From NCBI GenBank assembly GCA_030832135.1, contig JAURJS010000044.1, positions 1-11,449 on the forward strand: a stretch of DNA of 11,449 nucleotides, read 5' to 3'. Source of the stretch: Candidatus Planktophila sp. Lineage in GTDB: Bacteria; Actinomycetota; Actinomycetes; Nanopelagicales; Nanopelagicaceae. Under the pieces are notes generated by a model. That model was not told the DNA's origin, searched no databases, and was given only the letters and a program-made list of their open reading frames with translations. Shown one piece after another: positions 1 through 5,885 of this stretch; within the stretch, counting starts at the first letter, position 1, and each line of letters starts with the position of its first letter. Position numbers and translations under genes: made by a program.

Positions 1-498
1 TGCCACGTCGAGAATCGACTTCACACCAGCACAGACGATGGTGATATCAAGCTGCGAAAGTGCGGTCAGGTCGGCAGATTCATCAAATGTCTCATTGGCG
101 CCTCGGTGCACACCACCGAGTCCACCGGTTGCAAAGACATGAATGCCTGCAAGGACTGCGAGGTGAGCAGTTGCAGCAACTGTGGTTGCCGCTGATTTTC
201 CACTTGCTGCAACAATCGCTAAGTCACGACTGGATGCCTTTGCAATGTCATCGCGGTTGGCGATATCAACTAATTGATTATCGGTCAGACCGATATGAAC
301 TATGCCATCTAGGACTGCGATAGTTGCAGGAATCGCGCCACGGGAGCGGACAATCTCTTCTACTTCACGCGCCACAGTCAGATTAGATGGACGTGGAAGT
401 CCATGGCTAATGATTGTTGACTCAAGGGCAACGATTGGCTTACCGCTCTTGAGCGCTTCGGTGACCTCTGGCGATGTTGTGAAGGTGAGCTGTGACAT
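1..498 (-). CDS. psuG: Pseudouridine-5'-phosphate glycosidase, 3' end cut by window edge
   Basis: The minus-strand frame stays open to base 1 and gives 166 residues of a family usually about 300 long, so roughly the C-terminal half is outside. PsuG reversibly splits pseudouridine 5'-phosphate into uracil and ribose 5-phosphate in the cytoplasm, the second step of pseudouridine salvage after PsuK. Visible family motifs are [15 protein letters not shown] (residues 23-37, with the conserved Glu), [11 protein letters not shown] (55-65), a conserved Lys at 87, [12 protein letters not shown] (123-134) followed by TFDESADL containing the metal-binding Asp (139), and CAGVKSILD (156-164) with the catalytic Lys 160. 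I chose the ATG at 498-496 because TATTCT lies exactly 7 nt upstream; an in-frame ATG at 516-514 would add six residues. No psuK is visible; it could lie beyond the left edge. Identification is firm; the start is less so. Confidence 0.93.
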   Translation of the reverse strand, partial: MSQLTFTTSPEVTEALKSGKPIVALESTIISHGLPRPSNLTVAREVEEIVRSRGAIPATIAVLDGIVHIGLTDNQLVDIANRDDIAKASSRDLAIVAASGKSAATTVAATAHLAVLAGIHVFATGGLGGVHRGANETFDESADLTALSQLDITIVCAGVKSILDVA

Positions 499-505
499 GG
501 CGGTA

Positions 506-511
506 AGAATA
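506..511 (-). promoter_or_regulatory. Putative leaderless -10 element of psuG
   Basis: TATTCT reads on the minus strand with 7 nt between it and the ATG at 498-496, so transcription would begin at or next to the start codon. The identical hexamer and spacing occur before sepH. No Shine-Dalgarno precedes this ATG. If the upstream ATG at 516 were used instead, the element would fall inside the coding region. Confidence 0.45.
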
Positions 512-518
512 CTCATGG

Positions 519-524
519 GATGAT
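519..524 (+). promoter_or_regulatory. Possible leaderless -10 element of the phosphodiesterase gene
   Basis: GATGAT sits 6 nt before the GTG at 531. It keeps the two most conserved -10 positions (A2 and T6) but has G in place of the first T. It lies 7 bp from the opposing psuG element, so the two promoters would compete for the same DNA face. Confidence 0.25.
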
Positions 525-530
525 TGCCCC

Positions 531-1634
531 GTGCACCTATCGCAGATCATGCCCTCTATTTTTGCCGGGCTCGGAGTCGAACAGACTCAGGATTTTGCAG
601 GATGTGGTGAAAGTCCCACCGGTCGCGAGATTCTCTTTCTCATCGATGGATTTGGTGCCGACCTTTTAGCGCAATTTGGTGAACATGCACCGACCCTTGC
701 CGCGATGTCGTTATCGCATTCTGTGCAGACATCATTTCCTTCAACAACATCGACCAGCCTTGCAACTCTCACCACCGGTGCCATGCCAGGTGCTCACGGG
801 ATGATGGGTTACACAGTTCGCGTTCCGCGCAGTAGTGGGCGAGTACTCAACTCATTGAAATGGGATGAGCGCGTCGATCCTGAAATCTGGCAACCAGTTC
901 CTACTCTCTTTCAACGAGCAACTGCATCGGGTGTCACGGTTACCCATGTGGCAGCAAAGCGTTATGAAGATACCGGCTTCACACGCGCCGTCTTTCGTGG
1001 CGCTCACTACCGAGGCGCAAACCTCACTAGCGATTTAGTGGGGGAGACGATTACCGCGCTCAAGAGCACGCCATCGTTTGTCTATCTCTATGTCAACGAT
1101 CTCGACTCTGCTGGCCACTCAGATGGCGTGGGCTCAGATAAATGGATTGCAGCCCTTTCAAGTATCGATGCCATGGTTGCGCAGTTATTGGAGAAGTTAC
1201 CAAAAGGTGTGCGCATCTGGATTACCGCAGATCACGGAATGATCAATGTGGATGAGAAGATTGTGATGGGCGTTGAAAACAATCTCCTTGAGGGTATTGC
1301 CACTGTTGCAGGTGAACCTCGGATGCGCCATCTCTACCTTCCACAAGATTCCGACTTGGCTCCGCGCGTAGATGTGATGGGGCGCTGGGAAGAGACGTTA
1401 GGCGCCAAGGTAAAGGTCTTCACTCGCGAAGATGCCATAGCTAGCGGTCTCTTTGGAGATCGCGTCTCACTAGATGCAGCAGAGCGCATTGGTGACATCA
1501 TCGCCATTGCGCAAAATAATCTTGTATTACTCGATCCCACCCGCGCCGATAAAGAGGGGGCGATGGTGGGCCATCATGGTGGAGATAGTCTGACTGAATC
1601 GACTGTGCCACTTCTTAGCGCAACAGCGCAGTAA
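531..1634 (+). CDS. Alkaline phosphatase superfamily protein, type I phosphodiesterase/nucleotide pyrophosphatase family
   Basis: A 367-residue protein with the complete metal site of the phosphodiesterase/NPP fold (Pfam type PF01663). LFLIDGFG contains the first metal Asp (39). [16 protein letters not shown] contains the likely Thr nucleophile (about 73, by register with the NPP motif). DLDSAGH supplies Asp192 and His196, TADHG supplies Asp234 and His235, and GHHGG near the C terminus supplies the last His (about 349). Members hydrolyse phosphodiester or phosphomonoester bonds; the substrate cannot be told from sequence. I see no clear signal peptide or membrane segment, so it is probably cytoplasmic. 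GTG at 531 is preferred over the ATG at 549 because the N-terminal [13 protein letters not shown] resembles the usual family start and a weak -10 lies 6 nt upstream. It is divergent from psuG with a 32-bp gap and convergent with sepH across 12 bp. Confidence 0.85.
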   Translation: MHLSQIMPSIFAGLGVEQTQDFAGCGESPTGREILFLIDGFGADLLAQFGEHAPTLAAMSLSHSVQTSFPSTTSTSLATLTTGAMPGAHGMMGYTVRVPRSSGRVLNSLKWDERVDPEIWQPVPTLFQRATASGVTVTHVAAKRYEDTGFTRAVFRGAHYRGANLTSDLVGETITALKSTPSFVYLYVNDLDSAGHSDGVGSDKWIAALSSIDAMVAQLLEKLPKGVRIWITADHGMINVDEKIVMGVENNLLEGIATVAGEPRMRHLYLPQDSDLAPRVDVMGRWEETLGAKVKVFTREDAIASGLFGDRVSLDAAERIGDIIAIAQNNLVLLDPTRADKEGAMVGHHGGDSLTESTVPLLSATAQ

Positions 1635-1646
1635 ATCTATACTTAC

Positions 1647-2510
1647 TTAATTGTTGTCGTAATCCTCTTCGACAGGTGCATCGTTGACCGGCGCCTTTGA
1701 ACCAAACATGATTTCATCCCATGAAGGAATCTTTGCGCGCGCAACTACGCCATCTTCAGTATCTGCAGCTGTAGGTGTATCGCGAATAGCGACAAGGCGT
1801 GGTGTCTCTGGCTTCTCTTCTTCAACAACGACAGGTGAGAAGAGCGAGCTTGCCCCAGGAAGTTCGACTGGAGCAACAGGTTCAACGCGAGAAGGATGTG
1901 TTGGCTCTGCAGTGATAAAGCCAGGTTCAATCACACGTGCTGGCGCTTCCTCACCAATCAACCATGCGCCATTGTCATCGGTGGGATTGATAGTGCGTCG
2001 TGATGTGTCGAAGTTCCAGGTCGCAACGCCATTGCCATCGCGGTTGGGGTAGTGCAATTCGATATGCCATGTTGCATCTGGAAGACGCCAGGTGTTCCAG
2101 GAGAGATCATCGGCATCGACGCCACGTGGGGTGAGCTTATTGACTACAGCTTCAAGGAAAGAGATATCAAGGCGAGTGGAATCTTTGCGAAGGGCAGCAG
2201 AACGTGCTTGCGAGAGAATGTATTCGCGCTCTTGCAAGATTGGTCCTGAGAATCGTGCAACCTTATCGACAGTTGTATTTCCCTCACGTGCGATTACCTC
2301 AGGGGCATCACCTGCACGAAGACGGCGCTGAATCTCCTTAACGCTGACGGTCTCTTCTGCATCATGAGATGGAACGGAGGTCAGACGTGGTTGGTTCACC
2401 GTTGCGCGGAGAGTGTCGCTAATGCGCAAGGTGAATTGAGCGCCATCGTTATCAACCAAGTTGAGATGGGTGCCTTCTTCATTCTTGCCATTAATTCGGA
2501 GCTCACTCAT
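1647..2510 (-). CDS. sepH: Cell-division protein SepH (DUF3071 family)
   Basis: A 287-residue protein matching actinobacterial SepH, which in Streptomyces and mycobacteria binds FtsZ and promotes its assembly at the division site. The N-terminal MSELRINGKNEEGTHL pattern is the family start. Residues about 55-95 (SVKEIQRRLRAGDAPEVIA and following) form the helix-turn-helix-bearing DUF3071 core. A low-complexity Pro/Glu/Val middle follows, and the C terminus carries the conserved AKIPSWDEIMFG motif (about 259-270) with an acidic tail. I chose the ATG at 2510-2508 over an in-frame ATG nine codons upstream because it matches the family N terminus and has TATTCT 7 nt before it. The two genes diverging here, sepH and the monophosphatase, share a 40-bp promoter region. 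The call is confident from the two conserved end motifs. Confidence 0.9.
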   Translation of the reverse strand: MSELRINGKNEEGTHLNLVDNDGAQFTLRISDTLRATVNQPRLTSVPSHDAEETVSVKEIQRRLRAGDAPEVIAREGNTTVDKVARFSGPILQEREYILSQARSAALRKDSTRLDISFLEAVVNKLTPRGVDADDLSWNTWRLPDATWHIELHYPNRDGNGVATWNFDTSRRTINPTDDNGAWLIGEEAPARVIEPGFITAEPTHPSRVEPVAPVELPGASSLFSPVVVEEEKPETPRLVAIRDTPTAADTEDGVVARAKIPSWDEIMFGSKAPVNDAPVEEDYDNN

Positions 2511-2517
2511 GGGGGTG

Positions 2518-2523
2518 AGAATA
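2518..2523 (-). promoter_or_regulatory. Putative leaderless -10 element of sepH
   Basis: TATTCT on the minus strand ends 7 nt before the ATG at 2510-2508. The intervening bases are cacccc-rich and contain no Shine-Dalgarno, consistent with a leaderless mRNA. A weak -35-like CTGATT lies at 2546-2541, overlapping the opposing promoter. Confidence 0.5.
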
Positions 2524-2537
2524 ACTGATGAGGCCAC

Positions 2538-2543
2538 TAGAAT
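2538..2543 (+). promoter_or_regulatory. Putative leaderless -10 element of the inositol monophosphatase gene
   Basis: TAGAAT, five of six matches to TATAAT, lies 7 nt before the ATG at 2551 with no Shine-Dalgarno between. It is only 14 bp from the sepH -10 on the other strand, so polymerase binding at one promoter should exclude the other. Confidence 0.55.
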
Positions 2544-2550
2544 CAGGGCT

Positions 2551-3339
2551 ATGACAGCTCAGAACACAGATCAAATCTTGGCGGGTGAACTTCTCGCACT
2601 CGCGCAGCGCATTGGTCGAGAGGCGGCTGCTCTCTTGAGCGAGCGCCCAGCAGAGCTGCGGGTGGAAACTAAATCGACCGCAATCGATGTTGTGACACAG
2701 ATGGATATCAAGGTCGAGGCCTTTATCGTTGAGCAGATTCTTGCCGCCCGCCCTGATGATGGCCTCATTGGCGAAGAGGGCGCTTCGCGTGAGAGCGCCT
2801 CTGGAATTACCTGGGTGATCGATCCACTCGATGGCACCGTCAACTACCTCTATGACCTTCCAGGGTGGAATGTCTCGATTGCAGCGAAAGATGAGCAGGG
2901 TCAACTCGTGGGAGTTGTGACTGCGCCCTCCATCAACTCCACGTGGTGGGCTGTGCGCGGGGCAGGGGCCTTCTTCAATGGCCGTCCAATCCACTGCAAT
3001 GATCCGATTGAGATGGACCGGGCGCTCCTTGCCACAGGATTTCAATATGACACCGCCCACCGTGGTCAGCAGATTGACCATGTCGCTAGAGCTCTTCCCA
3101 TCATCCGCGATATTCGCCGTAATGGAGCGGCAGCTGTCGATCTCTGCCATGTGGCGATGGGTCGAGTCGATGGTTACTACGAACATGGCCTCAAGGAGTG
3201 GGATTGGGCGGCAGCTGGGCTGATTGCTACCGAGGCAGGCGCTCGCTTTGGCCTCTACGGCCAGGCTCCCTACATGATGACCTTGGCGGCAGGTCCTCAC
3301 CTCTTCGCTGAGCTTGAGGAGTTTCTCGGGCTCGAGTAA
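2551..3339 (+). CDS. Inositol-1-monophosphatase family phosphatase
   Basis: A 262-residue protein of the Mg-dependent, Li-sensitive FIG superfamily. The metal-binding signature is complete: GEEG (Glu75/Glu76), DPLDGTVNY (Asp91, Asp94, residues 91-99) and EWDWAAAG with Asp218. The usual activity is hydrolysis of myo-inositol 1-phosphate, which in actinobacteria feeds phosphatidylinositol and mycothiol synthesis, but relatives act on other sugar phosphates, histidinol phosphate or 3'-phosphoadenosine phosphates. I therefore do not assign suhB, impA or hisN. The ATG at 2551 is chosen over an in-frame ATG 30 codons upstream, which would overlap sepH and its promoter, and because TAGAAT lies 7 nt before it. 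rplS follows after 103 bp containing hairpins, so read-through is possible but not required. Confidence 0.9.
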   Translation: MTAQNTDQILAGELLALAQRIGREAAALLSERPAELRVETKSTAIDVVTQMDIKVEAFIVEQILAARPDDGLIGEEGASRESASGITWVIDPLDGTVNYLYDLPGWNVSIAAKDEQGQLVGVVTAPSINSTWWAVRGAGAFFNGRPIHCNDPIEMDRALLATGFQYDTAHRGQQIDHVARALPIIRDIRRNGAAAVDLCHVAMGRVDGYYEHGLKEWDWAAAGLIATEAGARFGLYGQAPYMMTLAAGPHLFAELEEFLGLE

Positions 3340-3340
3340 G

Positions 3341-3366
3341 CCTGAGATGCCGATTTTCGCCTCAGG
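3341..3366 (+). terminator. Weak inverted repeat after the monophosphatase gene
   Basis: CCTGAG (3341-3346) pairs with CTCAGG (3361-3366) around a 14-base loop that holds a small CGA/TCG pair. No T-run follows, so this is at best a factor-independent terminator of weak type or an attenuator ahead of rplS. The short spacing from the stop codon supports a 3'-end role. Confidence 0.35.
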
Positions 3367-3393
3367 GCCCATCTATGGCAAGATACGCATCCT

Positions 3394-3411
3394 GTACGGC
3401 ACTTTCCGTAC
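3394..3411 (+). promoter_or_regulatory. Leader hairpin upstream of rplS (candidate L19 leader element)
   Basis: GTACGG (3394-3399) and CCGTAC (3406-3411) form a perfect 6-bp stem with a 6-base loop in the putative 5' untranslated region of rplS. Just downstream, CTTAA (3414-3418) could pair with TTAAG (3429-3433), which includes part of the rplS ribosome-binding site. Ribosomal protein mRNAs often carry such autoregulatory leaders; binding by L19 here is inference only. No convincing -10 was found upstream. Confidence 0.35.
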
Positions 3412-3430
3412 CGCTTAAGACCTAGTAATT

Positions 3431-3435
3431 AAGGA
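3431..3435 (+). promoter_or_regulatory. Shine-Dalgarno site of rplS
   Basis: AAGGA lies 7 nt before the ATG at 3443. It is one of the few clear ribosome-binding sites in the window and marks rplS as having a true leader, in contrast to the apparently leaderless genes around it. Confidence 0.7.
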
Positions 3436-3442
3436 CCTGAAA

Positions 3443-3973
3443 ATGAACATTCTCGACGTCGTAGACGCAGCATCCCTCCGCAAGGACATCCCACAGTTCC
3501 GCGCAGGCGATGAGCTCAAGATTCACGTCCGCGTTATCGAAGGTAACAAGTCACGTCTTCAGGTCTTCCAGGGTGTAGTCATCCGCCGTCAGGGCGATGG
3601 AGTCCGTGAGACTTTCACAATCCGTAAGGTTTCATACGGCGTGGGCGTTGAGCGTACATTCCCAGTACACACACCGGTAATTGAAAAGATTGAACTCGTC
3701 CAGAAGGGCGATGTACGTCGTGCAAAGCTTTACTACCTCCGCGACCTTCGCGGTAAGGCTGCAAAGATCCGCGAAAAGCGTGATGGCGTTGTCGGCTACG
3801 GCGATGGAATCCTCTCAACACCAGAACCTGTAGTGGTTCCTGTTGTTGAAGAAGCTCCAGTTGTTGAGGCAGTAGTAGAAGCTCCAGTCGCGGAAGCGGT
3901 TGTAGAGACACCAGCAGCAGTTGAAACACCAGCAGCAGAAGCACCAGCTGCTGATGCAACTACAGCTGAGTAA
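3443..3973 (+). CDS. rplS: 50S ribosomal protein L19 with a long C-terminal extension
   Basis: Residues 1 to about 113 are a complete bL19, a protein at the 30S-50S interface. Recognisable segments are [16 protein letters not shown] (16-31), [20 protein letters not shown] (42-61), [14 protein letters not shown] (65-78) and the closing [17 protein letters not shown] (95-111). L19 is normally about 115 residues; this one is 176. The extra tail (from about 126) is almost only Ala, Val, Pro, Glu and Thr, acidic and likely disordered, and is encoded by imperfect direct repeats. A clear AAGGA site precedes the start. lepB begins within a few bases of the stop, so the two are probably cotranscribed. 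The usual upstream partners rpsP, rimM and trmD are absent here. Confidence 0.97.
   Translation: MNILDVVDAASLRKDIPQFRAGDELKIHVRVIEGNKSRLQVFQGVVIRRQGDGVRETFTIRKVSYGVGVERTFPVHTPVIEKIELVQKGDVRRAKLYYLRDLRGKAAKIREKRDGVVGYGDGILSTPEPVVVPVVEEAPVVEAVVEAPVAEAVVETPAAVETPAAEAPAADATTAE
3851..3938 (+). repeat. Imperfect direct repeats encoding the L19 tail
   Basis: GAAGCTCCAGT occurs at 3851-3861 and 3878-3888, and ACACCAGCAGCAG at 3908-3920 and 3926-3938. They encode the Glu-Ala-Pro-Val and Thr-Pro-Ala-Ala units of the tail. Copies are in frame, so slippage or recombination would change tail length without a frameshift. Confidence 0.7.
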
Positions 3974-3975
3974 AA

Positions 3976-4650
3976 ATTTCTAAGTACCTGCCTCGTAAGG
4001 GATCGTTCTTTCGCGAGTTCCCTGTACTTGTCATAGTCGCGCTCGCTGTCTCACTTCTCATCAAGACTTTCTTGGTGCAGTTCTTCTATATCCCTTCGGG
4101 CTCAATGCAGAACACACTTCAAGTCAATGATCGCGTTGCCGTTAATAAGATTCCATTTCTCGCAAAATCAATTAAACGTGGTGATGTTGTCGTCTTCCGC
4201 GATCCTGCCAATTGGCTTCCTATTCCAGTGGAAGAAGAGTCAGGCAATAAGATTATTAGAACCGCGAAAGATGTCCTCGTCTTCGCCGGCGTACTACCAA
4301 ATCCTGCAAAGCAGTTCCTAGTCAAGCGCGTTATCGGCGTTGCCGGTGACAAGATTATTTGTTGCGATAAAGATGGTGGTTTGACTATCAATGGCGAAAA
4401 GACCAATGAGCCATATATCTTCGCGGGAAATAAGCCCTCTGAACTCGACTTTAATGTGACAGTTCCCGAAGGAAAGATCTGGGTTATGGGAGATCACCGC
4501 GGAGCATCTGCGGACTCTCGCTATCACCAAGATGATGTAAATAATGGAATGGTTCCGGTTTCAAAGATTACCGGTCGTGTATTTGGAATTATCTGGCCCT
4601 TTGAGAACTTCGGCTTCGTTTCATCGAATAACCCACTTTCAACTAAGTAA
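3976..4650 (+). CDS. lepB: Signal peptidase I, apparent non-canonical start codon
   Basis: Type I signal peptidase, a membrane-anchored Ser/Lys protease that removes signal peptides from exported proteins. From the ATT at 3976 it is 224 residues. A basic N terminus leads into one transmembrane anchor (about 15-36, PVLVIVALAVSLLIKTFLVQ). Then come YIPSGSM with catalytic Ser43, FLVKRVIGVAGD with catalytic Lys117, and GDHRGASADSR (about 172-182), where His replaces the more common Asn. The frame is open from 3970, but its only ATG/GTG/TTG start before the Ser motif is TTG 4072, which would delete nearly all of the anchor. Translation therefore likely starts at ATT 3976 (GAG 5 nt upstream) or CTG 3988; the stated start is provisional. 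It is 2 nt after rplS and 14 nt before rnhB, indicating an operon. Confidence 0.93.
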   Translation: MSKYLPRKGSFFREFPVLVIVALAVSLLIKTFLVQFFYIPSGSMQNTLQVNDRVAVNKIPFLAKSIKRGDVVVFRDPANWLPIPVEEESGNKIIRTAKDVLVFAGVLPNPAKQFLVKRVIGVAGDKIICCDKDGGLTINGEKTNEPYIFAGNKPSELDFNVTVPEGKIWVMGDHRGASADSRYHQDDVNNGMVPVSKITGRVFGIIWPFENFGFVSSNNPLSTK

Positions 4651-4664
4651 TTCTCGCTACGCCA

Positions 4665-5297
4665 ATGGCATCAACACCAAAGCCGCATGAAGGAAAGCGC
4701 ATCGAAGAGATGTTGCGTGATGCGCAGATATCTCCCTTAGCAGGTGTAGATGAGGCAGGACGTGGTCCGTGTGCTGGTCCACTGGTAATCGCTGCCGTCA
4801 TTCTCGATGATCCCTTTGCCGATATCTGGGCAGAGATGCGAGATTCAAAAGAGATATCAGAGAAGAAGCGAGAAGTTCTCTTCGATGTTGTGATGGAAAA
4901 TGCGGCAGCTGTGAGCATTATTGAAGTCTCACCGGAGGAGATTGATCTTCGTGGCGTTCACGCGGCAAATCTCGATGGAATGCGAAGAGCGGTCAATGGT
5001 CTTTCGATTACACCTGGTTATGTCCTGACCGATGGTTATGCCATTGAAGGTTTAGCTATACCTAATGTCGCAGTCTGGAAGGGCGATCAAGTTGTCACTG
5101 CAATTAGCGCAGCATCGATTATCGCCAAGGTAACTCGAGATCGAATCATGCGAGAGATGGATGCGCTCTATCCGGGCTATGGATTTGCCGGTCACAAGGG
5201 CTATATAACCGCAGCACATACCAAAGCCATCGCTGAGCTTGGAGTTCTACCTATTCACCGTAAATCATTTTCAAATATCGCAGCGCTCCTTGACTAG
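4665..5297 (+). CDS. rnhB: Ribonuclease HII
   Basis: A 210-residue RNase HII, the normal length for the family. It cuts the RNA strand of RNA-DNA hybrids and single ribonucleotides left in DNA. The active-site carboxylates are present: GVDEAGRGP (Asp29, Glu30), LTDG (Asp123) and WKGD (Asp141), the last two 18 residues apart as in E. coli RnhB. Further family segments are DSKEISEKKRE (60-70), ISAASIIAKVTRDR (147-160) and YPGYGFAGHKGY. The ATG at 4665 has no good Shine-Dalgarno and no leaderless -10, so it probably depends on translation of lepB, which ends 14 nt upstream. The rplS-lepB-rnhB order is typical of actinobacteria. Confidence 0.96.
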   Translation: MASTPKPHEGKRIEEMLRDAQISPLAGVDEAGRGPCAGPLVIAAVILDDPFADIWAEMRDSKEISEKKREVLFDVVMENAAAVSIIEVSPEEIDLRGVHAANLDGMRRAVNGLSITPGYVLTDGYAIEGLAIPNVAVWKGDQVVTAISAASIIAKVTRDRIMREMDALYPGYGFAGHKGYITAAHTKAIAELGVLPIHRKSFSNIAALLD

Positions 5298-5350
5298 TCA
5301 CACGGTGAAATACTCTTGAATTAAAGTAGAGGAATTGAAACCATTCTTCT

Positions 5351-5824
5351 ATGAGCACAAATCGCCTATACAACTGCCTTAACTGTGGTCGACAATACAA
5401 TCCAGCCGTTCTCAAGAAGTGCCCCGTCTGTCAGACGGCACATCTACAGAGCATCCCACCAGATGCAATCCCTTCCGCGCCTTCCGTGACCCAATCGACT
5501 GCGCCGACTTCCCATGCGAGTAATTCTCCGGTGGCTCCAACGTCGAAGGCCTGGTCCACCACAAAGAGTAACTTCGCATATTCAGCTGCCTCATCAGCAG
5601 AGACCGTTGACAATTATGGAAGAGTGATCCAAGTTGTCGGTTATATCCTGGCAATTGCGACCTTCATCGTCTTCACATTCATCTGGGGTCCTGAAAATGG
5701 AACGAAGTTTTATGGATTCATACTCGGCATTTTTGCAGCGGCTCTAACTGCCTGGATTTACCAAGTAATTGGCGCTCTCTATCGCATGATTGCAAATTAC
5801 ATACTTTTCCGCACGACACAGTAA
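5351..5824 (+). CDS. Unrecognised zinc-ribbon membrane protein, two predicted transmembrane segments
   Basis: I do not recognise a named family. The 157-residue protein starts with a CxxC-11-CxxC zinc ribbon (Cys9, Cys12, Cys24, Cys27) in the context YNCLNCGRQYNP and KKCPVCQ. A Pro/Ser/Thr/Ala-rich linker (about 32-80) follows, then two hydrophobic segments (about 91-111 and 117-140) separated by a short polar turn, and a short tail ending FRTTQ. A cytoplasmic ribbon tethered to the membrane is the simplest reading; the ribbon could bind nucleic acid or protein. The ATG at 5351 is the first usable start after an in-frame stop at 5336-5338. AGAGGA at 5328-5333 is too far away to be a normal ribosome-binding site. 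It lies in the interval between rnhB and dprA and ends at a strong hairpin. Confidence 0.75.
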   Translation: MSTNRLYNCLNCGRQYNPAVLKKCPVCQTAHLQSIPPDAIPSAPSVTQSTAPTSHASNSPVAPTSKAWSTTKSNFAYSAASSAETVDNYGRVIQVVGYILAIATFIVFTFIWGPENGTKFYGFILGIFAAALTAWIYQVIGALYRMIANYILFRTTQ

Positions 5825-5839
5825 TTCATCCACAGAAGA

Positions 5840-5871
5840 AGAGAAGGCCGCTGTGCTGAGCGACCTTCTCT
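5840..5871 (+). terminator. Strong hairpin, probable terminator between the zinc-ribbon gene and dprA
   Basis: AGAGAAGG (5840-5847) pairs with CCTTCTCT (5864-5871). After one C/A mismatch the stem continues as CGCT (5849-5852) with AGCG (5859-5862), closing a 6-base loop. The 12 pairs lie 16 nt after the preceding stop codon. The trailing sequence is pyrimidine-rich (CCTATCTTCTCT) but not a pure T-run. Confidence 0.7.
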
Positions 5872-5873
5872 CC

Positions 5874-5879
5874 TATCTT
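5874..5879 (+). promoter_or_regulatory. Putative leaderless -10 element of dprA
   Basis: TATCTT lies 6 nt before the ATG at 5886, immediately after the hairpin. There is no Shine-Dalgarno. The layout suggests the upstream transcript ends and a new, leaderless one begins within about 15 bp. Confidence 0.45.
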
Positions 5880-5885
5880 CTCTAG

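Noticed and set aside
60..523. Two small plus-strand frames over the left end
   Set aside because: The minus strand encodes unmistakable PsuG motifs through the whole stretch, open to base 1.
1684..2052. 122-codon plus-strand frame opposite sepH
   Set aside because: Low-complexity Ser/Thr/Gly-rich product that is the mirror of the Pro/Glu/Val linker of SepH; no promoter or ribosome-binding site.
2503..3372. 289-codon open frame antisense to the monophosphatase gene
   Set aside because: It lies wholly opposite a gene with a full catalytic signature, shows no family motif or promoter, and is explained by codon bias of the sense strand.
3851..3938. Short repeats considered as a CRISPR-like or regulatory array
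   Set aside because: Repeats are 11-13 bases, irregularly spaced and in frame within rplS; they encode a low-complexity tail.
3615..3959. Leu/Gln-rich minus-strand frame opposite the rplS tail
   Set aside because: Its composition is just the complement of the repetitive GAA/GCA/CCA/GTT codons of the L19 tail; it has no recognisable domain.
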